A DNA stretch of 64,000 nucleotides from Mesorhizobium sp. NFR06 (GTDB lineage Bacteria; Pseudomonadota; Alphaproteobacteria; Rhizobiales; Rhizobiaceae). The notes below the pieces were generated by a model, which searched no databases, was not told the DNA's origin, and was given only the letters and a program-made list of their open reading frames with translations. Shown in pieces: positions 43,624 to 53,195 of this stretch. Position 1 is the stretch's first letter. Every line of letters starts with the position of its first letter. The position numbers and the translations under genes are program-made. The DNA is taken from assembly GCF_900115245.1 (NCBI RefSeq), contig NZ_FOVT01000011.1:62001-126000 (forward strand), read 5' to 3'.

Positions 43624-44559
43624 CTAGGGTTTGGCCGGGTGCTCGACCGCTTGCCGGCCGAAATCCGGTACGTCGATGTCCTGGCCGGCCTCGATGATCG
43701 AGCGGCGAATGGCGCGGGTGCGGGTGAAGAGGTCGAACAGCTTCTCGCCATCGCCCCAGCGGATCGCGCGCTGCAGCGAGGCGAGGTCCTCCGAGAAACG
43801 CGCCAGCATCTCCAGGATCGCGTCCTTGTTGTGCAGGCACACGTCGCGCCACATGGTCGGGTCCGAGGCGGCAAGGCGGGTGAAGTCGCGGAAACCGGAA
43901 GCGGAATATTTAATGACCTCGCTCTTGGTCACCGCTTCCAGATCGTCGGCGGTGCCGACGATGTTGTAGGCGATGATATGCGGCAGGTGCGAGACGATGG
44001 CCAAGGTCATGTCGTGATGCTGCGGGTCCATCGTATCGATATTGGAACCGCAGCGCCGCCAGAATTCCGAAAGCTTCTCGAGTGCTACCGGATCGGTACC
44101 CGGCAGCGGTGTGAAGATGCACCAGCGATTCTCGAAGAGCTCGGCGAAGCCGGCATCCGGGCCGGACTTTTCCGTGCCTGCCAGCGGATGCCCGGGGATG
44201 AAGTGCACGCCGTCCGGCACATGCGGCTCAACCTGCGCGATCACCGAGGCCTTGGTCGAGCCGACATCGGTGAGGATGGCGCCTTTCTTCAGCGCCGGCG
44301 CGATTTCGGCCGCGACCTCGCCGGATGACCCGACCGGAACCGAGACGATGACAAGGTCGGCACCGCGCACGGCTTCGCTGGCATCGGTGCTGTAGGAATC
44401 GCCAAGGCCAAGCTCCTCGGCGCGCTTGAGCGTCGATGCGCTGCGCGTCGCGATGGCGATGTGGCGCGCCAGGCCTTCGCGGCGGATGACGCGGGCCAGC
44501 GACGAGCCGATCAGGCCGATGCCGACCAGCGCTATTTTCTCGAACATCGGTGATGCCAT
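43624..44559 (-). CDS. tyrC: Prephenate/arogenate dehydrogenase
   Basis: A 311-residue NAD(P)-dependent enzyme of tyrosine synthesis. It starts with a Rossmann motif VGIGLIGSSLARVIR, and has GHPLAGTEKSG near residue 126 and the DMTLAIVSHLPH substrate region near 190. It sits just downstream of hisC on the same strand, a usual rhizobial pair. Confidence 0.92.
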   Translation of the reverse strand: MASPMFEKIALVGIGLIGSSLARVIRREGLARHIAIATRSASTLKRAEELGLGDSYSTDASEAVRGADLVIVSVPVGSSGEVAAEIAPALKKGAILTDVGSTKASVIAQVEPHVPDGVHFIPGHPLAGTEKSGPDAGFAELFENRWCIFTPLPGTDPVALEKLSEFWRRCGSNIDTMDPQHHDMTLAIVSHLPHIIAYNIVGTADDLEAVTKSEVIKYSASGFRDFTRLAASDPTMWRDVCLHNKDAILEMLARFSEDLASLQRAIRWGDGEKLFDLFTRTRAIRRSIIEAGQDIDVPDFGRQAVEHPAKP

Positions 44560-44565
44560 GGTGTG

Positions 44566-45669
44566 CTAGCTTTTCAGGAAGGTCTTGAGCGCGTCGACGA
44601 CGCCGCGATTGGCCTCTTCAGTGCCGATGCTCATGCGCAGCGCATTGGGGAAGCCGTACCCGGTAACGCGGCGCAGGATGTAACCGCGTGCACTGAGGTA
44701 GTCGTCCGCGGCCGCCGCCGAGTGCTTCTTGCCTTCGGGGAAGTGGATCAGCAAGAAATTGCCGACGCTTGGCGTGACGCGCAGGCCAAGTCCCGTCAGC
44801 TCCGCGCTGAGCCAGGCCAGCCATTTCTCGTTATGCGCCACGCTGCGCTCGATATGGGCGCGGTCGCGGATCGCGGCGATGCCGGCTTCGATCGCGGTCG
44901 CGTTGACGTTGAAGGGGCCGCGCACCCGGTTGATCGCATCGACGATATGCGCCGGCCCGTACATCCAGCCGACGCGCGCGCCGCCGAGGCCGAGTTTGGA
45001 GAAGGTGCGGGTCATCACCACGTTTTCGGAGCTGCCGGCCAGCTCGATGCCGGCTTCGTAGTCGTTGCGCCGCACATATTCGGCATAGGCTGCGTCGAGC
45101 ACCAGAAGCACGTCCTTCGGCAGCGCCGCGTGCAACCGGCGCACCTCCTGGAACGGCACATATGTGCCGGTCGGATTGTTCGGATTGGCGAGGAACACGA
45201 TCCGCGTCGCCGGGGTGATCGCGGCGAGGATCGCATCGATATCGGCGCGCTCGTCGGTTTCCTTGACCGCCACCGGCTTGGCGCCGGCCGCCTGGATGTA
45301 GATCTTGTAGACCATGAAGGCGTGCTCGGTGAACACGGCCTCGTCGCCGGGCGCGAGATAGGTCTGCGCCAGTAGCCCGAGGATCTCGTCGGAGCCATTG
45401 GAGCAGATGATGTTTGCCGGGTTGAGGCCGTGCACTTCGGCGATCGCCTCGCGCAGCCGGCGGGCGGAACCATCCGGATAAACGTCCAGCCTAGCCGCCA
45501 CTTCGCGCGCGGCTTCGATCGCCTTGGGCGAAGGCCCCAGTGGATTTTCGTTCGATGACAGCTTGTAGACTTTCGTCACACCGGCGGGCGCCGTGCTTTT
45601 GCCCGGCACATAGGCCTCGATGTCCATGATGCCTGCGCGGGGCGTCGGACGGGGCTGATCCTGCTTCAT
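44566..45669 (-). CDS. hisC: Histidinol-phosphate aminotransferase
   Basis: A 367-residue fold-I aminotransferase with the PLP lysine in TFSKLGLGGARVGW near residue 228, the NPNNPTG motif near 165, and the C-terminal FLLIHFPEGKK. HisC works in histidine synthesis; copies next to tyrC may also act on aromatic amino acids. The start lies 142 bases from the divergent SAM-II element. Confidence 0.9.
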   Translation of the reverse strand: MKQDQPRPTPRAGIMDIEAYVPGKSTAPAGVTKVYKLSSNENPLGPSPKAIEAAREVAARLDVYPDGSARRLREAIAEVHGLNPANIICSNGSDEILGLLAQTYLAPGDEAVFTEHAFMVYKIYIQAAGAKPVAVKETDERADIDAILAAITPATRIVFLANPNNPTGTYVPFQEVRRLHAALPKDVLLVLDAAYAEYVRRNDYEAGIELAGSSENVVMTRTFSKLGLGGARVGWMYGPAHIVDAINRVRGPFNVNATAIEAGIAAIRDRAHIERSVAHNEKWLAWLSAELTGLGLRVTPSVGNFLLIHFPEGKKHSAAAADDYLSARGYILRRVTGYGFPNALRMSIGTEEANRGVVDALKTFLKS

Positions 45670-45810
45670 GTCACAAATCCGTCGAGAGGGGCCTCAAGGC
45701 CGCAGCGGAAATACAGGCCATGGCCCGGAATGTCGAGTGCCGGCGCTTGCGCAAGCATGCTGCCCCGTTGACGAAGCGCGGCGCTGGCCCTAGAAGGACT
45801 GCCAGACTTC

Positions 45811-45866
45811 CGTGGTGATTTGGCCGGTCGGCTTGCAGCCACGTTAAACAACTCGCTAAAGGGCCG
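45811..45866 (+). promoter_or_regulatory. SAM-II riboswitch
   Basis: The strings CGTGGTGATTTGGCCGG, GCTTGCAGCCACGTTAAACA and CTCGCTAAAGGGCCG reproduce the conserved alphaproteobacterial SAM-II (metA) aptamer: CGTGG (45811-45815) pairs with CCACG (45839-45843), and the AAA-rich linker leads to the pseudoknot side. SAM binding lowers expression of the downstream metX. Confidence 0.93.
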
Positions 45867-45879
45867 TTTGCAACCTGTA

Positions 45880-45910
45880 ACCGGCTTTGCGACGGCAAGC
45901 CGGTTTTTTA
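45880..45910 (+). terminator. Terminator in the metX leader, after the SAM-II aptamer
   Basis: ACCGGCTT (45880-45887) pairs with AAGCCGGT (45897-45904), followed by TTTTTATT. It lies between aptamer and gene, so SAM probably acts by transcription termination. Confidence 0.85.
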
Positions 45911-45973
45911 TTGTCCGCTGCTGGCCGGACACCGCACCGGGACGCGACCGATGCGGACAGGATGGGGACGGAC

Positions 45974-47143
45974 ATGGCCGCTCAGCGCGCTGCAAGAACC
46001 AAGGACGAGGCCGACCACCCGTCGAGCCCGGTGCTGCAGTTCGGCCTCGACAAGCCGCTGAAGCTTGACGCCGGCACCTTCCTTGCGCCTTTCCAGATCG
46101 CCTACCAGACCTACGGCACGCTCAACGACGCGCGCTCCAACGCCATCCTCGTCTGCCATGCGCTGACCGGCGACCAGCACGTCGCCAACACCAACCCGGT
46201 GACCGGCAAGCCGGGCTGGTGGGAGGTGCTGGTTGGCCCCGGCAAGATCATCGACACCAACCGTTTCTTCGTCATCTGCTCCAACGTCGTCGGCGGCTGT
46301 CTCGGCTCGACCGGCCCGGCCTCGACCAATCCGGCGACCGGCAAGCCTTACGGGCTCGACCTGCCGATCATCACCATCCGCGACATGGTGCGCGCGCAGG
46401 CGATGCTGGTCGACCATTTCGGTATCGAAAAACTGTTTTGCGTGCTTGGCGGCTCCATGGGCGGCATGCAGGTTCTGGAATGGGCGGCCAGCCATTCGGA
46501 GCGCGTGTTCTGCGCCCTGCCGATCGCCACCGGCGCCCGCCATTCCTCCCAGAACATCGCCTTCCACGAGGTCGGCCGACAAGCCGTCATGGCCGATCCA
46601 GACTGGCATGGCGGCAAATATATCGATTTCGGCAAGCGCCCGGAAAAAGGCCTCGCCGTCGCGCGCATGGCCGCGCACATCACCTACCTTTCGGAAGCGG
46701 CGCTGCATCGCAAGTTCGGCCGCAACCTGCAGGACCGCGAGGCGCTCACCTTCGGCTTCGATGCCGATTTCCAGATCGAAAGCTACCTGCGCCATCAGGG
46801 CATGACCTTCGTCGACCGCTTCGATGCCAATTCCTATCTCTATCTGACCCGCGCCATGGACTATTTCGACCTTGCCGCCGATCACGGCGGGCGGCTCGCC
46901 GATGCTTTCGCCGGCACCAGAACGCGCTTCTGCCTGGTATCCTTCACCAGCGACTGGCTGTTTCCGACCGAGGAGAGCCGCTCGATCGTGCACGCCCTGA
47001 ACGCCGCCGGCGCTTCCGTCTCCTTCGTCGAGATCGAGACCGATCGCGGCCACGACGCTTTCCTGCTCGACGAGCCGGAACTGTTCGCTGCCATCAACGG
47101 CTTCATCGCCTCCGCCGCCCGCGCCAGGGGGCTCAGCGCATGA
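45974..47143 (+). CDS. metX: Homoserine O-acetyltransferase
   Basis: About 389 residues of the alpha/beta-hydrolase type, with the nucleophile in LGGSMGGMQVLEW, the acid in SDWLFPTEES and the histidine in RGHDAFLLDE. It activates homoserine for methionine synthesis. It follows the SAM-II riboswitch and is followed by metW. ATG 45974 is chosen after a G-rich site; 45962 is also possible. Confidence 0.92.
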   Translation: MAAQRAARTKDEADHPSSPVLQFGLDKPLKLDAGTFLAPFQIAYQTYGTLNDARSNAILVCHALTGDQHVANTNPVTGKPGWWEVLVGPGKIIDTNRFFVICSNVVGGCLGSTGPASTNPATGKPYGLDLPIITIRDMVRAQAMLVDHFGIEKLFCVLGGSMGGMQVLEWAASHSERVFCALPIATGARHSSQNIAFHEVGRQAVMADPDWHGGKYIDFGKRPEKGLAVARMAAHITYLSEAALHRKFGRNLQDREALTFGFDADFQIESYLRHQGMTFVDRFDANSYLYLTRAMDYFDLAADHGGRLADAFAGTRTRFCLVSFTSDWLFPTEESRSIVHALNAAGASVSFVEIETDRGHDAFLLDEPELFAAINGFIASAARARGLSA

Positions 47144-47204
47144 CCCCGAACCGAAGGTCAGCGAACGCAAAAAGTTGCAGACTTTGCGTACCGGGATCAT
47201 GCGC
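47136..47204. repeat. Nested palindrome between metX and metW
   Basis: Outer arms GCGCATGACCCCG (47136-47148) and CGGGATCATGCGC (47192-47204), one mismatch; inner arms ACGCAAA and TTTGCGT. The metX stop codon TGA lies in the left arm. It may modulate the metX:metW ratio. Confidence 0.65.
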
Positions 47205-47222
47205 CATGCAGGAGGCGAAGCC

Positions 47223-47837
47223 ATGAGCGTCAACCGCGCCCAGCGCGTCGACCTCGAGGTCGTTGCCGATCTCATTCCGCCGAATTCGCGCGTGCTCGAT
47301 GTCGGCTCGGGCGACGGCCTGCTTCTGGAGCTTCTGCAGGAGACCAAGCAGGTCGACGGCCGCGGGCTGGAACTGTCGCAGCGTGGCGTCAACGAATGCG
47401 TGGCGCGCGGCCTCTCCGTCATCCAGGGCGACGCCGACACCGACCTCGAATTCTACGCCGACCAGGGTTTCGACTTCGTCGTGCTGTCGCAGACCCTGCA
47501 GGCGACGCGCAACCCGAAGGTCGTGCTCGACCAGTTGCTCAGGATCGGCAACCGCGCCATCGTCTCCTTCCCTAATTTCGGCCACTGGCGCGTGCGCTTT
47601 TCGCTGCTGATCAAGGGCAGGATGCCGGTCACCAAGGACCTGCCCTACTCCTGGTACGACACGCCCAACATCCACTTTTGCACCATCCGCGACTTCGTCA
47701 ATCTGTGCGAGGAGCTCGGCGCGACGGTCGAGAAGGCGACCGCGCTCGACGCCAACGGCCAGAAGATCGGCCTTTCGATGCCCTGGTGGTTCTGGAATTT
47801 CTTCGGCCAGCAGGCAGTGTTTTTGCTGAAGCGATGA
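47223..47837 (+). CDS. metW: Methionine biosynthesis protein MetW
   Basis: A 204-residue methyltransferase-fold protein with SAM motif VLDVGSGDG (near residue 23) and SFPNFGHWRVRF, which is characteristic of MetW. In related bacteria MetW is needed for full MetX activity. ATG at 47223 follows a strong aggagg site. Confidence 0.92.
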   Translation: MSVNRAQRVDLEVVADLIPPNSRVLDVGSGDGLLLELLQETKQVDGRGLELSQRGVNECVARGLSVIQGDADTDLEFYADQGFDFVVLSQTLQATRNPKVVLDQLLRIGNRAIVSFPNFGHWRVRFSLLIKGRMPVTKDLPYSWYDTPNIHFCTIRDFVNLCEELGATVEKATALDANGQKIGLSMPWWFWNFFGQQAVFLLKR

Positions 47838-47879
47838 TGCTACGGGCGAACTCCACAAGTCTTGCTTGACGCCCGCCAT

Positions 47880-48200
47880 TCAGCCAAGCACATCCGTCGC
47901 CTCGTGCGGATGCTCGACGCCGTCGACGAAAATAACGTCGGATTCGGAGTTATCAGTGCGCAGTTTGACGATCTGTTGATAGGCGGGCGACCGATACCAG
48001 TCCCGTACATGCTGCCTGTCCGGAAATTCGATGACGATCAGATGCTCGGGCCAGCCGTTCTCGATGACCTCGACATCGCCGCCATGGACAATGAAGCGGC
48101 CGCCGAACGGCGCCAGCGTGGCGTCGATCCTGCCGAGATATTCGATCATCCAGGGGCCCGGCGTGACTTGGCGCATATGGGCAACGGCGTAGGCGGTCAT
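47880..48200 (-). CDS. DUF1330 domain protein
   Basis: A 106-residue dimeric alpha-beta-barrel protein of the DUF1330 family (IEYLGRIDATLAPFGGRFIVHGG; VIEFPDRQHVRDWYRSPAYQ). Function unknown. It is convergent with metW. In the gap 48201-48462 upstream I see no further gene. Confidence 0.85.
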   Translation of the reverse strand: MTAYAVAHMRQVTPGPWMIEYLGRIDATLAPFGGRFIVHGGDVEVIENGWPEHLIVIEFPDRQHVRDWYRSPAYQQIVKLRTDNSESDVIFVDGVEHPHEATDVLG

Positions 48201-48462
48201 AATCCTGCTCCTTCATGGGTCGAAGCCGCTTGGCCTCATGGGATCATCATGCAAAAGCCAGGTAGTCCAGTCGATTACCTCGGAGGTCATCGGCAAAAGT
48301 CGGCCCGTGGCTCTGACCGGCGGACTGTCTCGCCAGAACCGGAAAGCCAATTGTGTTGCCATCAACCGGAATGCTGCGGAAGGCCGCCAACTCCAGTATT
48401 TCTTGGCGAGCGCGGCGTGACACAAGGGGTGGCTTTTTTATATCGTCGGCCGCGAGTCAGAA

Positions 48463-49423
48463 GTGGGAGACGAGATAACCATCAGACCCATCAGACAAAC
48501 GCCGGGTCCCGCCGGCAGCGGCAACCCGACGTCGAGCGAGGATGCTCCACAAATTGCAGTAATCACGCCGACGCACAACCGGCGCAGCCAGGTCTTACGC
48601 GCGGTGGAAAGCGTTCTGGCGCAGACATTTACCCGCTTCGAGCACATCGTGGTCGATGATGGTTCGACGGACGGCACGGCCGCTGCGCGTGCCGAAATCC
48701 GCGACCCAAGGCTGATCCGCTCGAAATGCCGGCATAGAACGCGCGCGGGCACCGGTCGTGACTTTCCTCGATTCCGACGACGTCTATTTGCCGGACCGGC
48801 TGGAGCGGACGCTGGCGCACTTCGACGAAAACCCTTCGCTCGAGGTGCTGATTAGCTCCTCCCTGTCGATGAAGGGCGGGCGCAGCACCAAATGCATCAA
48901 TCGCGGCGCCTTCCTCGACAAGAGCACCCTGCAGCGCCCTGGTCTCGCAGACCATCTTCATTGCCGGTTCGGCGATCACGGCCAGGCTCCGGTCGCTGCT
49001 GGCGATCGGCGGCTACGACAGCGACGTGACGCGCATGCAGGACCGCGAATTGCTGCTGCGCTTTGCCCAACGCAGCGGCGCCTTGCTGTTGGAGGACATC
49101 GACTGGAAGAAGTACAATTCGGAGAATTCGATCTCCGGCCGCCGCGACGGCTATGTTGAGGCCTACGCCAATTTGATCGACAAGCATCCTTATATCGCCG
49201 ACCGCTATCCCGACGTTCCCCCTACATGATCGCGCGGCAGATCATCGCCGATATCCTCAAGGGCAGGCTGCTGCAGGCGTTTTCAGGCTATCACGCCAAC
49301 CGGTCGTCCAAGTCGCTCGGCTACTCGCCGACCGAACTCTTGCGCGGCTATGTCGTCGGCCGCCGCTGGCGCCGCGATTGCTACGACGAGTTCCGCGCCA
49401 AATACGGCGCGCGGGCGGTCTGA
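48463..49423 (+). pseudogene. Glycosyltransferase family 2 gene broken by several frameshifts
   Basis: Pieces of one GT-A glycosyltransferase lie in successive frames: IAVITPTHNRRSQVLRAVES with VVDDGSTDGT (from 48463), then AGIERARAPVVTFLDSDD (from ~48730), then LVSQTIFIAGSAITARLRSL (from ~48933) and finally YMIARQIIADILKGRL (from ~49220 to 49423). The DxD-type motif LDSDD is kept, but at least three indels separate the pieces, one in a C5 run at 49216-49220, and a stretch near 48720 appears deleted. Not functional as read. Confidence 0.85.
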
Positions 49424-49442
49424 AAGAGCAAAGCCGTTGACC

Positions 49443-49493
49443 AGAGCATGATGCCGAAAAGCGTGAAGCGGTTTTCGGGCTACATCATGCTCT
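49443..49493. repeat. Palindromic repeat (AGAGCATGATG...CATCATGCTCT)
   Basis: Perfect 11-base arms (49443-49453 / 49483-49493) with an inner perfect pair CCGAAAA/TTTTCGG. It separates the glycosyltransferase remnant from the convergent DUF1194 gene and may act as a two-way terminator. Confidence 0.75.
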
Positions 49494-49500
49494 CCTTCCT

Positions 49501-50313
49501 CTATCTGTCGAGTTCCGGAAAATAGGGATCGGAAAACCGTTGCCGCAGGCGCTCGCCCAGCAGGCAATCGACGGGCGTTGTGTCCTCGACGCGAACTGAC
49601 CTGGCGTCGGGGAGGCCGCTAACCTCCTGGATCAGCTTGCGGCGTATGGCGGTCGAGAATTCCGACGCCGCGTAGATCGGAAGAACGAAGGAGCCTGCGC
49701 CTCCGGTGACGCAATCGGCATAGTAGCGGTCGAGACGGCTGACGCTCGGCGACGGGCTGATCAGGATCGGCAGGCCGTTGATGACGATGCCCTTGGCGAC
49801 AGCGGCGTCACGGATCGTGGCGACCGGCGGCCCGGTGTTGTTGGGCCCATCGCCCGATATGTCGATGACGCGCCGCGGCGCCGAAAAGCCGGTGCTCTCG
49901 AGTAGCCCGGTGCCGAAGCCGAGAGCGCCGGAGATCGAAGTGCCGCGAAAGCTGCGGAACGGCCGCGCGGCGATCTTATCGGCGAAGGCATAGGCGCTGT
50001 CCTCGCCGTCGACGATCTGCCAGGCGATGACCCCGTCGTCGCGCACCCCGCCCGCCCATTCGAAATAGGCGAGCGCGATGCGGCCCTTGGAACCCGAGCG
50101 CACGGCATCGATGAAGTCGGGGTGACGCAACGCTTCGACATAGCCGGCGCGCTGCAGGGCGAACTCCTCCTCATCCATCGACTGCGAGATGTCGACGGCA
50201 AGGACGAGTTCTACATCTACCGCCGCGCCGTCGCCGACGTCTGGCAGGGGCGCCGCCTCGGCGCAGGCTAGGCAGGCAAGCAGGCTGAGCATCCCGAGCA
50301 TGGCCGCGAGCAT
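49501..50313 (-). CDS. DUF1194 protein with von Willebrand factor A domain
   Basis: A 270-residue exported protein: signal peptide (cut after AEA, ~residue 20) and a VWA-type fold with the metal site DISQS (LVLAVDISQSMDEEEF) and GTSISGALGFG. DUF1194 proteins are of unknown function; VWA domains usually bind partner proteins. Encoded just downstream of the ABC exporter-like gene on the same strand. Confidence 0.85.
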   Translation of the reverse strand: MLAAMLGMLSLLACLACAEAAPLPDVGDGAAVDVELVLAVDISQSMDEEEFALQRAGYVEALRHPDFIDAVRSGSKGRIALAYFEWAGGVRDDGVIAWQIVDGEDSAYAFADKIAARPFRSFRGTSISGALGFGTGLLESTGFSAPRRVIDISGDGPNNTGPPVATIRDAAVAKGIVINGLPILISPSPSVSRLDRYYADCVTGGAGSFVLPIYAASEFSTAIRRKLIQEVSGLPDARSVRVEDTTPVDCLLGERLRQRFSDPYFPELDR

Positions 50314-50359
50314 CCTGACGTCACAGGCGATTGTTCCCGGCGATCACGGCGAAATAAAG

Positions 50360-52192
50360 CTATTTCTTCTTGGCGCGGGCGGCGGCCGGTGGTGGCGGTT
50401 CGATCGCCCCGGCCCGCACGCGGGCCGGCCTCAGCGCCGGTGCGCCCGTATCCTTCACGATGTTCAACGCGCGCGGGAAGAACTGGGTGTTGTGCAGCCC
50501 GCGCCCGATATTGAGGATGGCGGCATCGGGCAGCCGCGTCTGCAGCATCGCCAGCACGCGCCGCAGCGACGGGCCGTCGAACGCGTCCAACGCTTCGTCG
50601 ATGACCACCCATTTTGGTTTCCGCACGGCGAGCCGGGCGAAGGCAAGCGCGCGCTGCTCATCGTCGCCCAGCTCACGTTCCCAGCGCCCGCGGTGGTCGA
50701 GCGAGGACGACAGCCGTTCGAGACCGACCTCGGCAAGCACCGCCGAGATTTCGGCATCGCTGGTCGGCGCCGATCCGTTCGGATGATCGAGAACCTCGCG
50801 CAGCGTGGCGGCCGGGAAATACGGAACGCGGGGCACGAAGATCGGGGCTTCTCCGGCAGGCAGGCCGATGCTGCCGCTCCCCCACGGCCACAGGCCGGCA
50901 ATGGCGCGAAAGAACAATGTCTTGCCGGCCCCCGGCTCGCCAGTGATCATCACACGCTCGCCGGGATGGATTTCGACATCCGTCTGGGCAAGCCTGGTGC
51001 AGCCCTCCGGCGAGGCCACTTCGAGCTTGTTGAGAGTCAGCTTGCCATCGGCGTTTTCGCCGAACTGGATGCGTTTTTCCTTGTCATGCAGCGCGTCGGT
51101 TTCCTCCAGCGCGATGCGGAAATCCGCCACGCGCATCAGCGTCGCGCGCCAGTCGGCGATGCTGCCGATGTTGTTGATGAACCAGCGCAGCGACGAATGG
51201 ACCTGGTTGAACGCGCCAACCGCCATCATCAGCCCGCCAAAACTGATGTCGCCCGAAAAATAGACCGGCGAGGCGACCAGAATCGGCGCCACGACGGTTA
51301 TCCAGCCATAGGTGTCGGTCACCCAGGAGAGGTTGATCTGGGCGGTGTAAATGCGCCGCATGGCGCCGAGCACAGTATCCAGGTCGAGTTCCAGCCGGTG
51401 CCTGGCATCGGCCTCGCCATGGTAGAGCGCGATGGCGTCGACATTCTCGTTGACCCGAACCATGGAGGAGCGCAGCTCCGCCTCGCGCGTGTAGCGCTCG
51501 CTGTTGAGGCTGATCAGCGGTCGCCCGACCAGCCAGCTCAGCCACGAGGCGGTGCCGGCATAGATGAAGGCGGCCCAGACCATGTAGCCCGGTATCGCCA
51601 ATGAATAGCCGCCGACGTGGAACACGAAGCCGGAAGACAGTTCCCACAGCACGCCGATGAAGGAGACCAGCAGGATGAACGACTGCAGGAGGCCGACCCC
51701 GAGATCCGTCGACAAATCCGATAGATGCGCGGCGTCCTGCTGCATGCGCTGGTCGGGATTGACGCCGATGGCGCCGGCATTGGCCAGCCGAAAGGCCCGC
51801 GCCGGACGCATCCATTGATCGATCAGGTCAAGCGTCAGCGCCTGACGCAACCTCAAGCGAATCATCTGATTGAGCCAGGTCTGGCCGATGTTGAGCACCA
51901 GAAGTCCGCCGGCAATGGCCGCAAAGACCAGGAGCTGATGCAGGAAGTCCGCCATGTCGCGCCTGGCCAGCGCATCGTAGAAAGGCTGGTTCCAGCGGTT
52001 GAGCAGGACCTGACCGATCGAGGTCGCGATGATGACGGCGACGATGCCGATCGAGACCCAGGCAAGCTGCCGGCGCACCGGCGAGAACTTCAGCCCCAGC
52101 TTGATCGTCGCCACCTGGTCGGCGAGGCTGCTCGCCTCGACCGAGACGGCGGCCTTTCGCGGGGCTGGCTTTTTATCGGTTCGGTTTGGCAT
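50360..52192 (-). CDS. SbmA/YddA-type ABC transporter (fused membrane and ATPase domains)
   Basis: A 610-residue protein: an SbmA/BacA-like membrane domain of about six helices (NRWNQPFYDALARRDMADF near residue 65) fused to an ATPase with Walker A GEPGAGKT (~435), signature-like LGDDEQRALAFARL and Walker B KWVVIDEALDAFDG. This matches YddA/ABCD-like transporters, some of which take up peptides or vitamin B12. The basic, proline-rich tail ends RAKKK. Substrate unknown. ATG at 52192 is chosen; an open frame continues upstream. Confidence 0.85.
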   Translation of the reverse strand: MPNRTDKKPAPRKAAVSVEASSLADQVATIKLGLKFSPVRRQLAWVSIGIVAVIIATSIGQVLLNRWNQPFYDALARRDMADFLHQLLVFAAIAGGLLVLNIGQTWLNQMIRLRLRQALTLDLIDQWMRPARAFRLANAGAIGVNPDQRMQQDAAHLSDLSTDLGVGLLQSFILLVSFIGVLWELSSGFVFHVGGYSLAIPGYMVWAAFIYAGTASWLSWLVGRPLISLNSERYTREAELRSSMVRVNENVDAIALYHGEADARHRLELDLDTVLGAMRRIYTAQINLSWVTDTYGWITVVAPILVASPVYFSGDISFGGLMMAVGAFNQVHSSLRWFINNIGSIADWRATLMRVADFRIALEETDALHDKEKRIQFGENADGKLTLNKLEVASPEGCTRLAQTDVEIHPGERVMITGEPGAGKTLFFRAIAGLWPWGSGSIGLPAGEAPIFVPRVPYFPAATLREVLDHPNGSAPTSDAEISAVLAEVGLERLSSSLDHRGRWERELGDDEQRALAFARLAVRKPKWVVIDEALDAFDGPSLRRVLAMLQTRLPDAAILNIGRGLHNTQFFPRALNIVKDTGAPALRPARVRAGAIEPPPPAAARAKKK

Positions 52193-52307
52193 GAAGGATA
52201 TTCCTGATTTTCGGCAGCGGTCACGAGCCGTGCCAGGCGCGCATTCCGCTGTTCGAGCATCCTCAGATAGGGTGACGACCGCCGCGCGATGCAAGAAGCG
52301 GTAGCGA

Positions 52308-53084
52308 TCACGAACGCGTCACTTGGCCGGGCGCGGCATCGGTCACCTGCCGGCCAAGCCTCGTCGCGCCCTGCGGCGAGAAGACCGGCACGAAGACGCG
52401 GCGCGAGGCGCGCTGCGCGACGGGCACGCCCTGGTAGAGCCGCTTTTGCGCCTCGACGACAATGACGCCCGAAAAGATCGGCCAGAACCGCCGGCCAGCC
52501 TTCTCCAGCACATTGTGGAACCGCATCATGAAGCGCCGCGGCGATGGCGGGAAAAACAGCGCGTCACACCATGCGGCTGGCGTGAAATTCGCCTCGCGCA
52601 GCAACTCGGTCAACTGGCCGCGCGAGAACGGCCGGCCGTTGCCGAAGGGCGTGTGCTCGAACCGGGCCCACACACCGCGGCGGTTGGGCACGACGATGAC
52701 GACACGCCCTGCGGGCGACAGCACGCGCCAGATCTCGTTCAGCGTCTCGCGCGGGTTTTCGGCATGTTCGAGCGAATGCACCAGGAGTATGCGATCGATG
52801 CAGGAATCGACCAGCGGCAATTCCTCGTCGAAGACCAGCGCCGTCGCCGTTGGCCCCGACGCCGGCCACACCACCGCGCCCTGCGTCGCCGGCATGAAGG
52901 CGAAGACGCGCTCGGCATCGGCGCCAAACCGCTCCAGCCATGGCAGCGTGTAGCCGAGGCCGACCAGCCGTTCGTTGGGAACTACAGCCCATATGGACGA
53001 CAGCGCCATGGTGATCGAACGCTCGGCCAGACGCCCGAGCGTGGTCGAGTAGAAGGAACGCAGATCGACGATATCCGAATGCAT
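52308..53084 (-). CDS. Class I SAM methyltransferase (Methyltransf_11)
   Basis: A 258-residue protein with VDSCIDRILLVHSLEHAENPRETLNEIWRVLSPAGRVVIVVPN, the type-11 methyltransferase core; the first glycine-rich SAM loop is degenerate (VGLGYTLPWL). It is found divergently next to gloB in rhizobia. Substrate unknown. Confidence 0.82.
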   Translation of the reverse strand: MHSDIVDLRSFYSTTLGRLAERSITMALSSIWAVVPNERLVGLGYTLPWLERFGADAERVFAFMPATQGAVVWPASGPTATALVFDEELPLVDSCIDRILLVHSLEHAENPRETLNEIWRVLSPAGRVVIVVPNRRGVWARFEHTPFGNGRPFSRGQLTELLREANFTPAAWCDALFFPPSPRRFMMRFHNVLEKAGRRFWPIFSGVIVVEAQKRLYQGVPVAQRASRRVFVPVFSPQGATRLGRQVTDAAPGQVTRS

Positions 53085-53195
53085 GCGCGCGACGGTAGCC
53101 GCGATAAATGCCAAGTTCAACAAAGGCCCAAGTTCAACAAACGCGGATGACATCGCCCGCGGCCCGCCCTATGTCTGCGGCGATAACGGAGAAAG

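Noticed and set aside
49226..49423. Separate 65-residue gene after the glycosyltransferase
   Set aside because: Its sequence continues the glycosyltransferase after a one-base shift in a C-run.
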